Assembly (NCBI RefSeq): GCF_003008595.1
Contig: NZ_CP027669.1
Coordinates: 496,001 to 560,000, forward strand
Direction: 5' to 3'
Length of the DNA stretch: 64,000 bases
DNA from: Simplicispira suum
GTDB taxonomy: Bacteria; Pseudomonadota; Gammaproteobacteria; Burkholderiales; Burkholderiaceae_C
Of the stretch, positions 1-9,836 are shown in pieces. The notes below the pieces were generated by a model. It searched no databases. It saw only the letters and a program-made list of their open reading frames with translations, and was not told the origin of the DNA. How positions within the stretch are numbered: position 1 is the stretch's first letter; every line of letters starts with the position of its first letter. The translations under genes and the position numbers were made by a program.

Positions 1-617
1 GTATGGGCAATTTCCAGTCCGGCGCCGCGGCAGCTTTGCGCCAGTTCGCTGGGGCGGATGAGTCGCGCGTATTCATGGGTACCGCGGGGCAATAGCCTCA
101 ACACGTATTCGGCCCCCAGAATGGCAAATGCAAACGCCTTGGCATTGCGGTTGATGGTGGAGAAAAACACCCAACCACCTGGACGCACCAATTCGGCGCA
201 CGCGCGCACGATGGAGTCCGGGTTGGGGACATGCTCCAGCATTTCCATACAGGTGACGGTATCGAAGCCTGCCGGTTGCTCCTGCGCCAGGGCCTCAGCA
301 CTGATCTCGCGGTAACTCACTTGCGGGGTCTGGGCTTCGAGAGCGTGCAACTGGGCAACCTTGAGTGACTTGGTGGCCAGGTCAATGCCCAGCACCTGGG
401 CACCCTTGCGCGCCATGGCGTCCGCAAGAATGCCACCGCCGCATCCCACGTCAAGCACCTGCTTGCCCGCCAAGGGGGCGATGGAATCGATCCAGGCCAA
501 GCGCAAGGGGTTGATTTCATGCAGCGGGCGAAATTCGCTCTCTTTGTCCCACCAGCGATGAGCCAGGTCGGAAAACTTGGCCAGTTCGGCAGGATCCACG
601 TTGGCGGTAGTCGTCAT
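1..617 (-). CDS. ubiG: UbiG ubiquinone biosynthesis O-methyltransferase (C-terminus cut by window edge)
   Basis: SAM-dependent O-methyltransferase that carries out both O-methylations of the ubiquinone head group. The reading frame opens at the ATG at 617 and runs without a stop to base 1, so about 205 N-terminal residues are visible and the end lies outside the window. SAM-binding motif I (LDVGCGGG) is at residues 55-62, the acidic residue that ends strand 2 is in LGIDL (about 79), and the UbiG-typical stretches [12 protein letters not shown] and [14 protein letters not shown] follow. The gene lies downstream of the OmpA-like gene on the same strand, with a hairpin terminator between them, so it probably has its own promoter. 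Family assignment is strong; only the C-terminus is unseen. Confidence 0.93.
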   Translation of the reverse strand, partial: MTTTANVDPAELAKFSDLAHRWWDKESEFRPLHEINPLRLAWIDSIAPLAGKQVLDVGCGGGILADAMARKGAQVLGIDLATKSLKVAQLHALEAQTPQVSYREISAEALAQEQPAGFDTVTCMEMLEHVPNPDSIVRACAELVRPGGWVFFSTINRNAKAFAFAILGAEYVLRLLPRGTHEYARLIRPSELAQSCRGAGLEIAH

Positions 618-660
618 TTTTCGTCGCTCGATGGCAAAGTCACAAAGGCAAAGCGCCATG

Positions 661-687
661 AAAAAAGCCCCGTCGCCGGGGCTTTTT
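661..687 (-). terminator. Rho-independent terminator after the OmpA-like gene
   Basis: A perfect 6-bp GC stem (GCCCCG/CGGGGC) with a TCGC loop is flanked by A and T tracts, so it can work in both directions. It lies 16 bases past the OmpA-like stop codon and before ubiG. Confidence 0.85.
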
Positions 688-703
688 AGCAAGCAATCAG
701 GGA

Positions 704-1345
704 TTACTTGGAAGAGCGGGTACCCACTACTTCGATTTCCACGCGGCGGTTCTTGGCACGGCCTTCGCGGGTCTTGTTGTCGGCGACAGGCTGCTTCTCG
801 CCCTTGCCTTCGGTGTAGACGCGGTTCTTTTCGATGCCCTTGGCGACCAAGTAGGCCTTCACAGCTTCAGCGCGACGAATCGACAGCTTCTGGTTGTAGG
901 CGTCGGTACCAATGGAGTCGGTGTGGCCGACGGCAATGATCACTTCAAGGTTGATACCCTGGACCTTGGAGACCAGATCGTCGAGCTTGGCCTTGCCGGC
1001 GGGCTTGAGAACCGACTTGTCAAAGTCGAAGAACGCGTCGGCGGCGTAGGTCACCTTGCTCGAAGCTGCTACTGCGGGAGCGGGCTTGGGAGCCGGTGCG
1101 GGAGCAGCTGCAGGAGCAGGTGCCGGTGCGGGAGCTGCAGCTACAGGAGCTGCCAAAGCGCCGTCGCAACCAGGAGCTGCGGTAGCAGGGGTCCAGGCGG
1201 CATCGCGCCAGCACAATTCGTTGGTACCGTTCTTCCAGACGAGTTCGTTGGTACCGTTCTTCCAGTTGTCAACAGTCTGGGCACCAGCGGCGGTAGCAAG
1301 CGCTGCAGAGGCCAACAACATCGCCACTTTGTTCAGTTTATTCAT
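704..1345 (-). CDS. OmpA-family outer-membrane protein, peptidoglycan-binding
   Basis: Exported protein of 213 residues with a signal peptide (cleavage near residue 22, after AGA). Next comes a short tandem repeat (WKNGTNEL twice, residues about 28-44), an Ala/Pro-rich linker (about 60-95) and a C-terminal OmpA domain (about 100-213) with the peptidoglycan-binding signatures [20 protein letters not shown] and NRRVEIEV. There is no N-terminal beta-barrel, so this is the short 'linker plus OmpA-C' type that tethers the envelope to peptidoglycan. I chose the ATG at 1345 because AGGAG lies just upstream and the signal peptide starts there; a longer frame to 1399 would add a non-signal extension. 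It is divergent from gyrA across a 227-bp region that should hold both promoters. Confidence 0.88.
   Translation of the reverse strand: MNKLNKVAMLLASAALATAAGAQTVDNWKNGTNELVWKNGTNELCWRDAAWTPATAAPGCDGALAAPVAAAPAPAPAPAAAPAPAPKPAPAVAASSKVTYAADAFFDFDKSVLKPAGKAKLDDLVSKVQGINLEVIIAVGHTDSIGTDAYNQKLSIRRAEAVKAYLVAKGIEKNRVYTEGKGEKQPVADNKTREGRAKNRRVEIEVVGTRSSK
1217..1265 (-). repeat. Two perfect 22-bp direct repeats inside the OmpA-like gene
   Basis: Bases 1217-1238 and 1244-1265 are identical, with a 27-bp (nine-codon) period. They encode the duplicated WKNGTNEL motif just after the signal peptide, a recent in-frame duplication or a selected repeat unit. Confidence 0.9.
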
Positions 1346-1572
1346 GGTTCTCCTCTTGGGGGCAAAGGCCGCAGCAGCGCTGCGAATCAAGGACGTCATT
1401 CGGTGACCATCACCAAAAACGTTGATCAGATTGTGCCATACGTAACAGCGCCAAGCGATCCAGGCGAAGGGTCAGATCGTAGGACAAAAGCGCTTGAACC
1501 CCCAAATGTTGCTCTGCAGCTACAAAGCCTTGCGCCTAAAATGCCCAGTCCCCGCCGCTTTGTACCCATCCT

Positions 1573-4236
1573 ATGACCCAGTTCGCCAAAGAAACTCTAC
1601 CGATCAGCCTTGAAGAGGAAATGCGGCGCAGCTATCTGGATTACGCCATGAGCGTGATCGTGGGGCGGGCCTTGCCGGATGCTCGGGACGGCTTGAAGCC
1701 GGTGCACCGGCGCGTGCTGTTCGCCATGCATGAGCTGAACAACGACTGGAACCGGCCTTACAAGAAGTCTGCCCGTATCGTTGGCGACGTGATCGGCAAG
1801 TACCACCCGCACGGGGACAGCGCGGTGTATGACACGATCGTTCGCATGGCGCAAGACTTCTCGCTGCGACATATGTTAGTGGACGGCCAGGGCAACTTCG
1901 GCTCCGTCGATGGCGACAACGCTGCCGCCATGCGGTACACCGAAATCCGTTTGGCAAAGATCGCCCACGAGATGCTGGGCGACATCGACAAGGAAACCGT
2001 CGATTTCGGTCCCAACTACGACGGCAGCGAGAAAGAACCCTTGGTCTTGCCGAGCAAACTGCCGAACCTGCTGGTCAACGGCTCCTCGGGCATTGCCGTA
2101 GGCATGGCCACCAATATTCCCCCGCACAATTTGAATGAAGTCGTGGACGGGTGCCTGCACTTGCTGGCGCATCCGGAGGCCACCATCGACGAGTTGATGG
2201 AGATCATCCCGGCGCCCGACTTTCCTACCGCCGGCATCATTTACGGCATCACCGGCGTCAAGGACGGCTATCGGACAGGCCGTGGCCGCGTCATCATGCG
2301 GGCGAAATGCCACTTTGAGGACATCGACCGCGGCCAGCGTCAGGCCATCATCGTGGACGAGCTGCCGTATCAAGTAAACAAGAAGACGCTGCAAGAGCGC
2401 ATGGCCGAGCTGGTGCACGAAAAGAAAATCGAGGGCATCAGCCACATCCAGGATGAGTCCGACAAATCGGGCATGCGTCTGGTCATTGAACTCAAGCGCG
2501 GCGAAGTGCCTGAAGTGGTGCTGAACAACCTGTACAAGCAAACGCAGCTGCAGGACACCTTCGGCATGAACATGGTGGCGCTGATTGACGGTCAACCTCG
2601 CCTGTGTGACCTGAAGACGCTGATCAGCGTGTTTCTGCAGCACCGCCGCGAGGTTGTCACGCGGCGCACCGTGTTCGAGCTGCGCAAGGCGCGCGACCGC
2701 GGCCATGTGCTCGAAGGCCTGGCGGTGGCGCTGGCCAACATCGACGATTTCATTGCCATCATCCGCAGCGCCCCGACGCCCCCGGTGGCGAAGGCTGAAT
2801 TGATGGCGCGCAGCTGGGACAGCAAGATGGTGCGCGAAATGCTCACCCGTACGCGCACCGATGGCGGCGTCATCAATGCCGACGACTACCGGCCCGAAGG
2901 GCTGGAGCGCGAGTTCGGCATGGGCCAGGATGGCCTGTACCGACTGTCGGATACCCAGGCGCAGGAGATCTTGCAAATGCGGCTGCAGCGCCTCACCGGG
3001 CTGGAGCAGGACAAGATCGTCGCCGAGTACAAAGACATCATGGCGGTCATCGAAGACCTGCTGGACATCCTGGCCACGCCCGAGCGCGTCTCGACCATCA
3101 TTGGTGATGAGCTCACAGCCATCAAGCAGGAATTCGGCCAAAGCAAGCTCGGCGCCCGCCGCAGCCTGGTCGAATACAGCGCGCAAGACCTGTCCACCGA
3201 AGACCTCATCACGCCCACCGACATGGTGGTGACGCTCAGCCATACCGGCTACATCAAGAGCCAGCCACTGGGAGAGTACCGCGCGCAAAAGCGCGGCGGG
3301 CGCGGCAAGCAAGCCACAGCCACCAAGGAAGACGACTGGATCGACCAGCTCTTCATTGCCAACACGCACGACTACATCCTGTGTTTCTCCAACCGTGGGC
3401 GCCTGTACTGGCTCAAGGTCTGGGAAGTGCCTGCCGGTTCGCGCGGCTCACGGGGCCGTCCCATCGTCAATATGTTTCCGCTGCAGGAGGGCGAGAAGAT
3501 CAACGTGGTGCTGCCGCTGACCGGTGCCATGCGCACCTTTCCGGCGGACCATTATGTGTTCATGGCCACCAGTATGGGCACGGTCAAGAAAACAGCTCTG
3601 GACGACTTTTCGCATCCGCGCAAGGGCGGCATCATTGCGGTCAACCTCGACGAAGGCGACTTCCTGATCGGTGCAGCGCTCACCGACGGGGAGCACGATG
3701 TCATGTTGTTTTCCGACGGCGGCAAGGCCGTTCGTTTCGATGAAAACGACGTGCGTCCCTTGGGGCGCCAGGCGCGTGGGGTGCGCGGAATGATGCTTGA
3801 AGAAGGCCAAAGCGTGATCGCCATGCTGGTGGCCGAGGACGAGAGCCAGAGCGTGCTCACCGCCACTGAAAACGGCTTCGGCAAACGCACCAGCATCACC
3901 GAATACACACGCCACGGCCGCGGCACCAAGGGAATGATCGCCATCTCCCAAAGCGAACGCAACGGCAAGGTGGTGGCAGCCACCCTGGTGCACGCACACG
4001 ACGAGATCATGCTCATTACCGACAAGGGCGTGCTGGTGCGCACGCGCGTTTCGGAAATTCGCGAACTGGGCCGTGCAACGCAAGGCGTGACCTTGATTGC
4101 GCTGGACGACGGCGCCCAGTTGATCGGTCTGCAGCGCATTGTGGAAAACGACGCCCAAGGTGCAGACAATGCAGATGCAGAAACGCCCGACACAGCGCCG
4201 GGAGGATCCCCGGATGCAGAGCCGCAACGCGAGTAG
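1573..4236 (+). CDS. gyrA: DNA gyrase subunit A
   Basis: Breakage-reunion subunit of gyrase (A2B2 with GyrB), which introduces negative supercoils. It has 887 residues, close to the usual length. The N-terminus aligns with E. coli GyrA without gaps, so the quinolone-resistance region reads [10 protein letters not shown] with Ser83 and Asp87, the wild-type susceptible state. The catalytic tyrosine is Tyr122 in AAMRYTEIR. The GyrA box needed for DNA wrapping (QKRGGRGKQ, near residue 573) starts the C-terminal beta-pinwheel, and the protein ends in an acidic tail. The start is fixed by this alignment, although no clear ribosome-binding site precedes it. serC follows after 105 bp containing a dispersed repeat. 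Confidence 0.98.
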   Translation: MTQFAKETLPISLEEEMRRSYLDYAMSVIVGRALPDARDGLKPVHRRVLFAMHELNNDWNRPYKKSARIVGDVIGKYHPHGDSAVYDTIVRMAQDFSLRHMLVDGQGNFGSVDGDNAAAMRYTEIRLAKIAHEMLGDIDKETVDFGPNYDGSEKEPLVLPSKLPNLLVNGSSGIAVGMATNIPPHNLNEVVDGCLHLLAHPEATIDELMEIIPAPDFPTAGIIYGITGVKDGYRTGRGRVIMRAKCHFEDIDRGQRQAIIVDELPYQVNKKTLQERMAELVHEKKIEGISHIQDESDKSGMRLVIELKRGEVPEVVLNNLYKQTQLQDTFGMNMVALIDGQPRLCDLKTLISVFLQHRREVVTRRTVFELRKARDRGHVLEGLAVALANIDDFIAIIRSAPTPPVAKAELMARSWDSKMVREMLTRTRTDGGVINADDYRPEGLEREFGMGQDGLYRLSDTQAQEILQMRLQRLTGLEQDKIVAEYKDIMAVIEDLLDILATPERVSTIIGDELTAIKQEFGQSKLGARRSLVEYSAQDLSTEDLITPTDMVVTLSHTGYIKSQPLGEYRAQKRGGRGKQATATKEDDWIDQLFIANTHDYILCFSNRGRLYWLKVWEVPAGSRGSRGRPIVNMFPLQEGEKINVVLPLTGAMRTFPADHYVFMATSMGTVKKTALDDFSHPRKGGIIAVNLDEGDFLIGAALTDGEHDVMLFSDGGKAVRFDENDVRPLGRQARGVRGMMLEEGQSVIAMLVAEDESQSVLTATENGFGKRTSITEYTRHGRGTKGMIAISQSERNGKVVAATLVHAHDEIMLITDKGVLVRTRVSEIRELGRATQGVTLIALDDGAQLIGLQRIVENDAQGADNADAETPDTAPGGSPDAEPQRE

Positions 4237-4271
4237 GGGCTCGATTGCACGGCGCGCCTGCCCAAATGCAA

Positions 4272-4325
4272 ACTATAATTTTTATAGCTACTAACGATTA
4301 TCCGGTAAGCGCTAGGACCTTATTT
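4272..4325 (+). repeat. Dispersed repeat copy 1 (gyrA-serC gap)
   Basis: One of ten copies of an element of about 55 bp sharing the core (T)TTATAGCT - variable - AAGCGCTAG - GCC/ACC - T-rich. It fills most of the gap between gyrA and serC and ends shortly before the serC start. Confidence 0.75.
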
Positions 4326-4341
4326 CACTCCTGATTTTTCC

Positions 4342-5451
4342 ATGCAACGTCCGTACAACTTTTCGGCCGGCCCGGCGGCAATTCCTGAGGAAGTGCTGCA
4401 GCGCGCGGCAGCCGAAATGCTGGACTGGCAAGGCAGCGGCATGGGCGTCATGGAAATGAGCCACCGCGGCAAGGAGTTTCTCTCCATCTACGAAGCCGCC
4501 GAAGCCGGTTTCCGTTCGCTGCTGTCCATCCCGCCCGAGTTCAAGATTCTTTTCATGCAAGGCGGCGGTCTGGCCGAAAACGCCATCGTTCCACTGAACC
4601 TCTCCCGCGCGGCGGGCGTGGACTTCGTCGTGACTGGTAGCTGGAGCCAAAAGTCGCAGAAGGAAGCCCGCAAGTACGCGTCGGAAGTGAACATCGCTGC
4701 TTCGGGCGAGACCAGCAGCTTCACCACCCTGCCCGACCCGGCGAGTTGGACGCCCAGCGTGGGTGCGAGCTACCTGCACATCTGCAGCAACGAAACCATC
4801 AACGGCGTGGAATTCCACGAGCTTCCCGACCTGCGCGCCCTGGGCTGCGACGCGCCGCTGGTGGTGGATTTTTCCTCCCATGTGGCCTCGCGGCCAGTGG
4901 ACTGGTCGCGTGTTGGCCTGGCTTTTGGCGGAGCGCAAAAAAACATCGGCCCCGCCGGCCTGACCATCGTGGTGGTGCGCGAAGACCTGATCGGGCAGGC
5001 CCTGCCTGCCTGCCCAAGCGCCTTCGACTACCGCCTGGTGGCCGACAATCACTCCATGTACAACACGCCGCCGACCTGGGGGATCTACATGGCCGGGCTT
5101 ACCTTTGACTGGCTGGCGCGCCAGACCGAAGGCGAAGCGCACGGCATTGCCGCCATGGAGCAGCGCAACATCGCCAAAGCCGCACTCCTGTACGGCACGA
5201 TCGACGGCTCACAGCTTTACTACAACAAGGTTTCGCCCCCTTGCCGCTCGCGCATGAACGTGCCCTTCTTTTTGCGCAATGAAGCGCTGAACGACGCCTT
5301 TCTGGCCGGAGCGCGCGAGCGCGGCCTGCTGCAGCTCAAGGGCCACAAGTCGGTGGGTGGCATGCGCGCCAGCATCTACAACGCCATGCCGCTGGCCGGC
5401 GTGCAGGCGCTGGTGGATTACCTCCACGATTTCGAGAAAGCCCACGGATGA
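4342..5451 (+). CDS. serC: Phosphoserine aminotransferase
   Basis: PLP enzyme that transaminates 3-phosphohydroxypyruvate to phosphoserine in serine synthesis and also acts in pyridoxal phosphate synthesis. It has 369 residues, typical for the family. The N-terminal signature [15 protein letters not shown] is present, the PLP-binding lysine is Lys200 in AQKNIGPAG, and the C-terminal [17 protein letters not shown] is characteristic. The stop codon overlaps the pheA start (ATGA), so the two genes are translationally coupled. The gene order serC-pheA-tyrA-aroA is a known proteobacterial arrangement for serine and aromatic amino-acid synthesis. Confidence 0.97.
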   Translation: MQRPYNFSAGPAAIPEEVLQRAAAEMLDWQGSGMGVMEMSHRGKEFLSIYEAAEAGFRSLLSIPPEFKILFMQGGGLAENAIVPLNLSRAAGVDFVVTGSWSQKSQKEARKYASEVNIAASGETSSFTTLPDPASWTPSVGASYLHICSNETINGVEFHELPDLRALGCDAPLVVDFSSHVASRPVDWSRVGLAFGGAQKNIGPAGLTIVVVREDLIGQALPACPSAFDYRLVADNHSMYNTPPTWGIYMAGLTFDWLARQTEGEAHGIAAMEQRNIAKAALLYGTIDGSQLYYNKVSPPCRSRMNVPFFLRNEALNDAFLAGARERGLLQLKGHKSVGGMRASIYNAMPLAGVQALVDYLHDFEKAHG

Positions 5452-6568
5452 GCGCCGCGCCACCGCCACCCACGAACCAGCCCGTGGCCTCGCCCGATCT
5501 GGCCAGCCTGCGCGTGCAGATCGACAACATCGACCAGCAGCTGCTCACCTTGCTCAACCAGCGCGCGCTGGTGGCCGAGCGCGTAGGCGAGGTGAAAAAG
5601 CGCGAAGGCACGCCCTTCTTTCGCCCCGACCGCGTGGCGCAGGTGATTGAAAAAATCGTCCGCGCCAACCCCGGCCCCTTGCGCAGCGCGCATGTCTCGG
5701 CCATCTGGCGCGAGGTGATGTCGGCCTGCCTGGCGCTGGAGTCCCCCAGCGCGTGGCGGTGCTCGGACCGGCCGGAACGTTTTGCGAGCAGGCCGCCATC
5801 GACTACTTCGGCGGTGCGGCCGACATTGTCTATTGCGCCAATTTCGACGAGGTCTTCCACGCCACGGCCTCGGGCAGCGCGCAGTTCGGCGTTGTTGGCG
5901 TCGAGAATTCTGTCGAGGGCGTGGTCACACGCTCGCTCGATCTGTTCCTGCACACCCCCACGCATGTGGTCGGCGAAGTGAGCCTGCTGGTGCGCCACAA
6001 CCTGCTGCGCACGAGTCCGTCGGCAGAGGGCATTGAGGCGGTTCTGGCGCACCCGCAGGCGCTGGCTCAGTGCCAAGCCTGGTTGTCCAAGCATTTGCCC
6101 CATGTCGAGCGCCGGCCGGTATCGAGCAACGCCGAAGGCGCGCGCCTGGCGGCTACCAACCCCGCCTGGGCGGCTCTGGCCAGCGAGCGCGCGGCCACCC
6201 AGTTCGGCCTGCACATCGTGGCGCATGCGATCCAGGACGAGGCCTACAACCGTACGCGCTTTGCCGTGATCTGCCTGCCGCACACGCTGGAAACGCCGCC
6301 ACCTTCGGGACGCGACTGCACCAGCCTGATTGTGTCGGTGCCCAACGAGCCTGGCGCGGTGCACGACCTGTTGGTGCCGCTCAAGAAGCACGGCGTCTCC
6401 ATGACGCGTTTTGAGTCACGCCCCGCGCGCACCGGCCAGTGGGAGTACTACTTCTACATCGACATCGACGGTCACCCGAGCCAGCCGCATGTGGCAGCCG
6501 CGCTGGCCGAACTGCGCAGCCTGAGCGCCTTTTACAAAGTGCTGGGCACCTACCCGGTGACGCCATGA
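5448..6568 (+). CDS. pheA: Chorismate mutase/prephenate dehydratase (P-protein), frameshifted in this sequence
   Basis: Bifunctional enzyme of phenylalanine synthesis: chorismate to prephenate to phenylpyruvate. The AroQ chorismate mutase domain occupies residues 1-100 ([19 protein letters not shown]). The dehydratase domain follows from [15 protein letters not shown], with the catalytic TRF motif in NRTRFAVI, and the protein ends in an ACT domain with the ESRP motif (FESRPAR) that binds phenylalanine for feedback control. The reading frame breaks at a run of five C (5743-5747): the mutase frame leaves the family sequence there, and the dehydratase continues in another frame. One extra C restores a 373-residue protein of normal length. 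Both parts are well conserved, so sequence error is more likely than a pseudogene. Confidence 0.9.
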
Positions 6569-6610
6569 CACACTGCAGCATCTTCGCGCCACTTCTTCCG
6601 GGGCTCCACC

Positions 6611-7492
6611 ATGTTTGAACAACTCGGCCTGATCGGCTGCGGCCTGATGGGGGGTTCGTTTGCGCTGGCGCTCAAAAAGGCGGGCCTGGTCAAACGCGTC
6701 GTCGGCTACAGCAAGTCGCCTTCCACCACCGACCGTGCACGCCAGTTGGGCGTGATCGACGTCGAGGCGCCGTCCGCGCTGCTCGCCGTTGCGGGGGCCG
6801 ACATCGTAATGGTGGCCGTGCCTGTTTCTGCCACCGAAGCCACGCTCAAATCCATCCGCCACCTGGTGACGCCCCAGATGTTGATCATGGACGTCGGCTC
6901 GACAAAGTCCGACGTGGTGCAGGCCGCACGCCGCGCGCTGCGCGACCAGGTAGGCTCCTTCGTTCCTGCGCACCCGATCACAGGGCGCGAGGTGTCGGGG
7001 GTGGAGCACGCAGACGCCGAACTCTACAGCGGGCGCCAGATCATTCTCACCCCCACCGAGCGTACCCTGACCCTGCAGTTGCAGCGTGCGGAAGAAGTCT
7101 GGACTGCCCTGGGCTGCCGGGTGACCAGCATGTCGCCGGAGTCCCACGACGAGGCCTTTGCCGCCGTCAGCCACTTGCCGCACTTGCTGGCGTTCTCGCT
7201 GGTCAACAGCATCACCAGCCAGCCCCAGGCGGACACCTTTCTCTCGCTTGCCGGTCCGGGATTTCGTGATTTCACGCGTATTGCCGCCAGCGACCCCAAG
7301 ATGTGGCGCGATGTGCTGCTGGCCAATCGCGACGAGCTGCTGGCGCAGTCGAAGCTCTTCCAGCAGGCATTGCACAGTTTCGAGACCGCCATCCGCAACG
7401 ACAACGCACAGGCACTGGAAGACATGCTGACGCTGTCCAGCGAAACGCGTGCGCATTGGCGCATGGGTGCACAGCGTAAAAAATCCCCCTGA
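6611..7492 (+). CDS. tyrA: Prephenate/arogenate dehydrogenase
   Basis: NAD(P)-dependent oxidative decarboxylation of prephenate (or arogenate) in tyrosine synthesis. It has 293 residues, typical for the monofunctional TyrA type without a mutase domain. The N-terminal Rossmann motif is GLIGCGLMGGS (residues 6-16). Other family signatures are DVGSTKSDVVQAA, PAHPITGREVSGVEHA and SHLPHLLAFSLV. It follows pheA by 42 bp in the same operon. The last codons and the stop lie within what I take to be an intergenic repeat starting near 7482, so the native C-terminus may have been trimmed or extended by it. Confidence 0.94.
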   Translation: MFEQLGLIGCGLMGGSFALALKKAGLVKRVVGYSKSPSTTDRARQLGVIDVEAPSALLAVAGADIVMVAVPVSATEATLKSIRHLVTPQMLIMDVGSTKSDVVQAARRALRDQVGSFVPAHPITGREVSGVEHADAELYSGRQIILTPTERTLTLQLQRAEEVWTALGCRVTSMSPESHDEAFAAVSHLPHLLAFSLVNSITSQPQADTFLSLAGPGFRDFTRIAASDPKMWRDVLLANRDELLAQSKLFQQALHSFETAIRNDNAQALEDMLTLSSETRAHWRMGAQRKKSP

Positions 7493-7600
7493 GTCGCCTA
7501 CGGCGCCTTCCCCGAAGGGGGACGACGCCAGCGCGGCGGGGCGGCCCTTGCGCGGCATCTGCTGGTCTGGGCCGCGCCAGTTGCCTGGGCCTATAGCGCA
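7482..7600 (+). repeat. GC-rich intergenic element overlapping the tyrA stop codon
   Basis: The tyrA-aroA gap begins with an A-run, TCCCCCTGAGTCGCC, a small hairpin (TTCCCCGAAGGGGGA) and then GCGGCGGGGCGGCCCTTGCG. I recognise this layout as a recurrent intergenic element of Comamonadaceae genomes. Only one copy is in this window, so the repeat status rests on prior knowledge. The hairpin could weaken readthrough, but no T tract follows, so it is not a standard terminator. Confidence 0.5.
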
Positions 7601-7617
7601 ATGGATATACAAAACCG

Positions 7618-9647
7618 ATGTACAGCACCGCATTTCTCGATATTCCTGCACTCGCCTCGGCGGGCGGCACGGTTCAACTGCCTGGCTCCAAGAGCATTTC
7701 CAACCGCGTGCTGCTGCTTGCGGCTCTCAGCACCGGCACCACGGTGGTGCACGACCTGCTCGATTCGGACGATACCCGCGTCATGCTCGACGCCCTGGGC
7801 GCGATTGGTTGTCGGGTTGAGCAGAGCGATGGGGAAACCAGAATCACTGGTATAGGTGACAACCGCCCTGCGATACCGCTGCAGCTCTTTCTGGGCAACG
7901 CTGGCACGGCCATGCGCCCACTCGCGGCCGCGCTCGCCCTGCTGGGCGGCGACTTCACGCTCGATGGCGTGGCCCGCATGCGCGAGCGCCCGATTGGCGA
8001 CCTGGTCGATGCGCTGCGCCAGCTGGGCTGCGGCATCGATTACTTGGGCACCGAGGGCTACCCGCCGCTGCACATTGCGCAGGGCTGTGGCGTGCCGGCC
8101 TTGGCGCTGGACCAGCCGGTGCGCGTGCGCGGCGATGTTTCCAGCCAGTTCCTGACTGCTCTGCTGATGGCACTGCCGCTGGCGGCAAAGCAGCAGGACG
8201 TGGTGATCGAGGTCGTGGGCGAGCTCATCTCCAAGCCCTACATAGCGATCACGCTGGCGCTGCTGAAGCGCTTTGGCATTGAAGTCGAAAACGAACATTG
8301 GCAGCGCTTTCGCATCCCCGCGGGCAGCCGCTACCGATCGCCCGGCAGCATCCATGTCGAAGCGGACGCCTCTTCTGCTAGTTATTTCATAGCTTTAGGC
8401 GCAATTGCAGCAAGCGCTGAGGGTCAAAAAGGCATAAAAATCTGTGGTGTAGGGCTCGACTCGATTCAGGGGATATCCGTTTCCTCGACGCGGCGCAGGC
8501 CATGGGCGCGCGCGTCAGCGGCGGGCCCAACTGGCTCGAGGTCGAGCGCGGTGCCTGGCCGCTCAAGGCGATTGACCTCGACTGCAACCACATCCCCGAC
8601 GCCGCGATGACAATCGCCGTGATGGCGTTGTACGCCGACGGCCCGACGCTGCTGCGCAATATTGCCAGCTGGCGCGTGAAGGAAACCGACCGCATCGCCG
8701 CCATGGCGGCTGAGCTGCGCAAGCTCGGGGCAACGGTGGAGGAAGGCGCGGACTTCATCCGCATCGCACCGCCCGCAACGCCACAGCACTGGACGACAGC
8801 CAGCATCCACACCTACGACGACCACCGCGTTGCCATGTGCTTCTCGCTCGCTGCCTTCAACCCCGCCGCTCTGCCGGTGCGCATTGAAGACCCACGCTGT
8901 GTGGCCAAGACCTTTCCAGACTATTTCGAAACGCTGTTTTCCGTGGTGCAAACCGCTGCGGCCAAGGTGCCGGTGATCTGCATCGACGGTCCGACCGCGT
9001 CTGGCAAGGGGACGCTGGCTGCGCAAGTGGCGCAGCGCCTGGGCTACCACCTGCTTGATTCGGGCGCCATCTACCGCGTGGCGGGACTGGCGGCGCGGAA
9101 TGCCGGCCTGGACATTGCCCCCGCCAATGCCGTCGCCATTGCGAACCTCGCGCGCGGCATGGCGCTGCACTTTGACGGTGCGCGGGTGCTGCTCGCCAGT
9201 GTGGACGTAAGCGACGCCATCCGCACCGAGCAGGCCGGCATGGACGCGTCCCGCGTGTCCGCGCTGCCCGAGGTGCGCGCCGCCGTAGTGGACGTGCAGC
9301 TGGCTTTTCGCGCGCTGCCCGGCCTGGTGGCCGATGGGCGCGATATGGGCACAGTGATCTTTCCGGGCGCGCCACTCAAGGTGTATCTGACCGCCAGCGC
9401 AGCCCAGCGGGCCGAGCGGCGCTATCAACAGTTGATTGCACGGGGTTTGGACGCTAAAATAGCAGACCTTCGCGCAGACTTGGAGGCGCGCGACGCGCGG
9501 GATATGACCCGCAGCGTTGCCCCTTTGAAGCCTGCGCAGGACGCGCTGACGCTGGACAACTCCGAACTCACGGTCGAACAGGCTGTGAACCAGGTCTTGG
9601 ATTGGTGGCAGCAGCGCCAGCCCTTTGCGTCCAGCGCCAAGGGCTGA
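7618..9647 (+). CDS. aroA: Fused EPSP synthase-cytidylate kinase (AroA-Cmk), frameshifted in this sequence
   Basis: The N-terminal part is 3-phosphoshikimate 1-carboxyvinyltransferase (shikimate pathway): [18 protein letters not shown] near residue 22, [48 protein letters not shown] and [10 protein letters not shown]. It runs directly into a cytidylate kinase domain (CMP/dCMP phosphorylation) whose P-loop is [11 protein letters not shown], with no stop or new start between them. The frame breaks at a run of four G (8469-8472): family sequence needs SIQG followed by [13 protein letters not shown], which one more G restores, giving 676 residues. A dispersed repeat lies in frame just before the break (8381-8440). 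The first ATG after the break is at 8502. Known as a bifunctional fusion in related bacteria. Confidence 0.9.
8381..8440 (+). repeat. Dispersed repeat copy 2, in frame inside aroA
   Basis: This coding stretch matches the intergenic repeat: ATTTCATAGCT, then AAGCGCTGAGGGTC and an A-rich tail with GGC. The closest copy is at 29278-29330 (TTTCATAGCT then GCGCAGAGGGC). It encodes the segment after ASYF; compared with E. coli AroA from memory, this segment is about five residues longer than usual. Confidence 0.65.
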
Positions 9648-9836
9648 ATGGCTTAAAAAAGCCGGGGCCGCAAGGCTCCAACCCTGGTCCACACCGCCCC
9701 AGCCGCGCCGCAGCGCATTGGCAGTGTGGTTTTTTCACCCTAACCCGCGGCACACGCCGTACACCAACCACCACGGACAGCCTTTCAAACCGCAGCAATA
9801 GTGCTGCTGTCAAACCTGTACGTGGCAAGGAAATAC

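Noticed and set aside
1640..1850. Quinolone-resistance mutation in gyrA
   Set aside because: Ser83 and Asp87 (E. coli numbering) are both the susceptible residues.
1876..3369. 497-residue open frame antisense to gyrA
   Set aside because: It is a shadow frame in GC-rich DNA; gyrA on the other strand is fully conserved, and the antisense product has biased, low-complexity composition and no domain.
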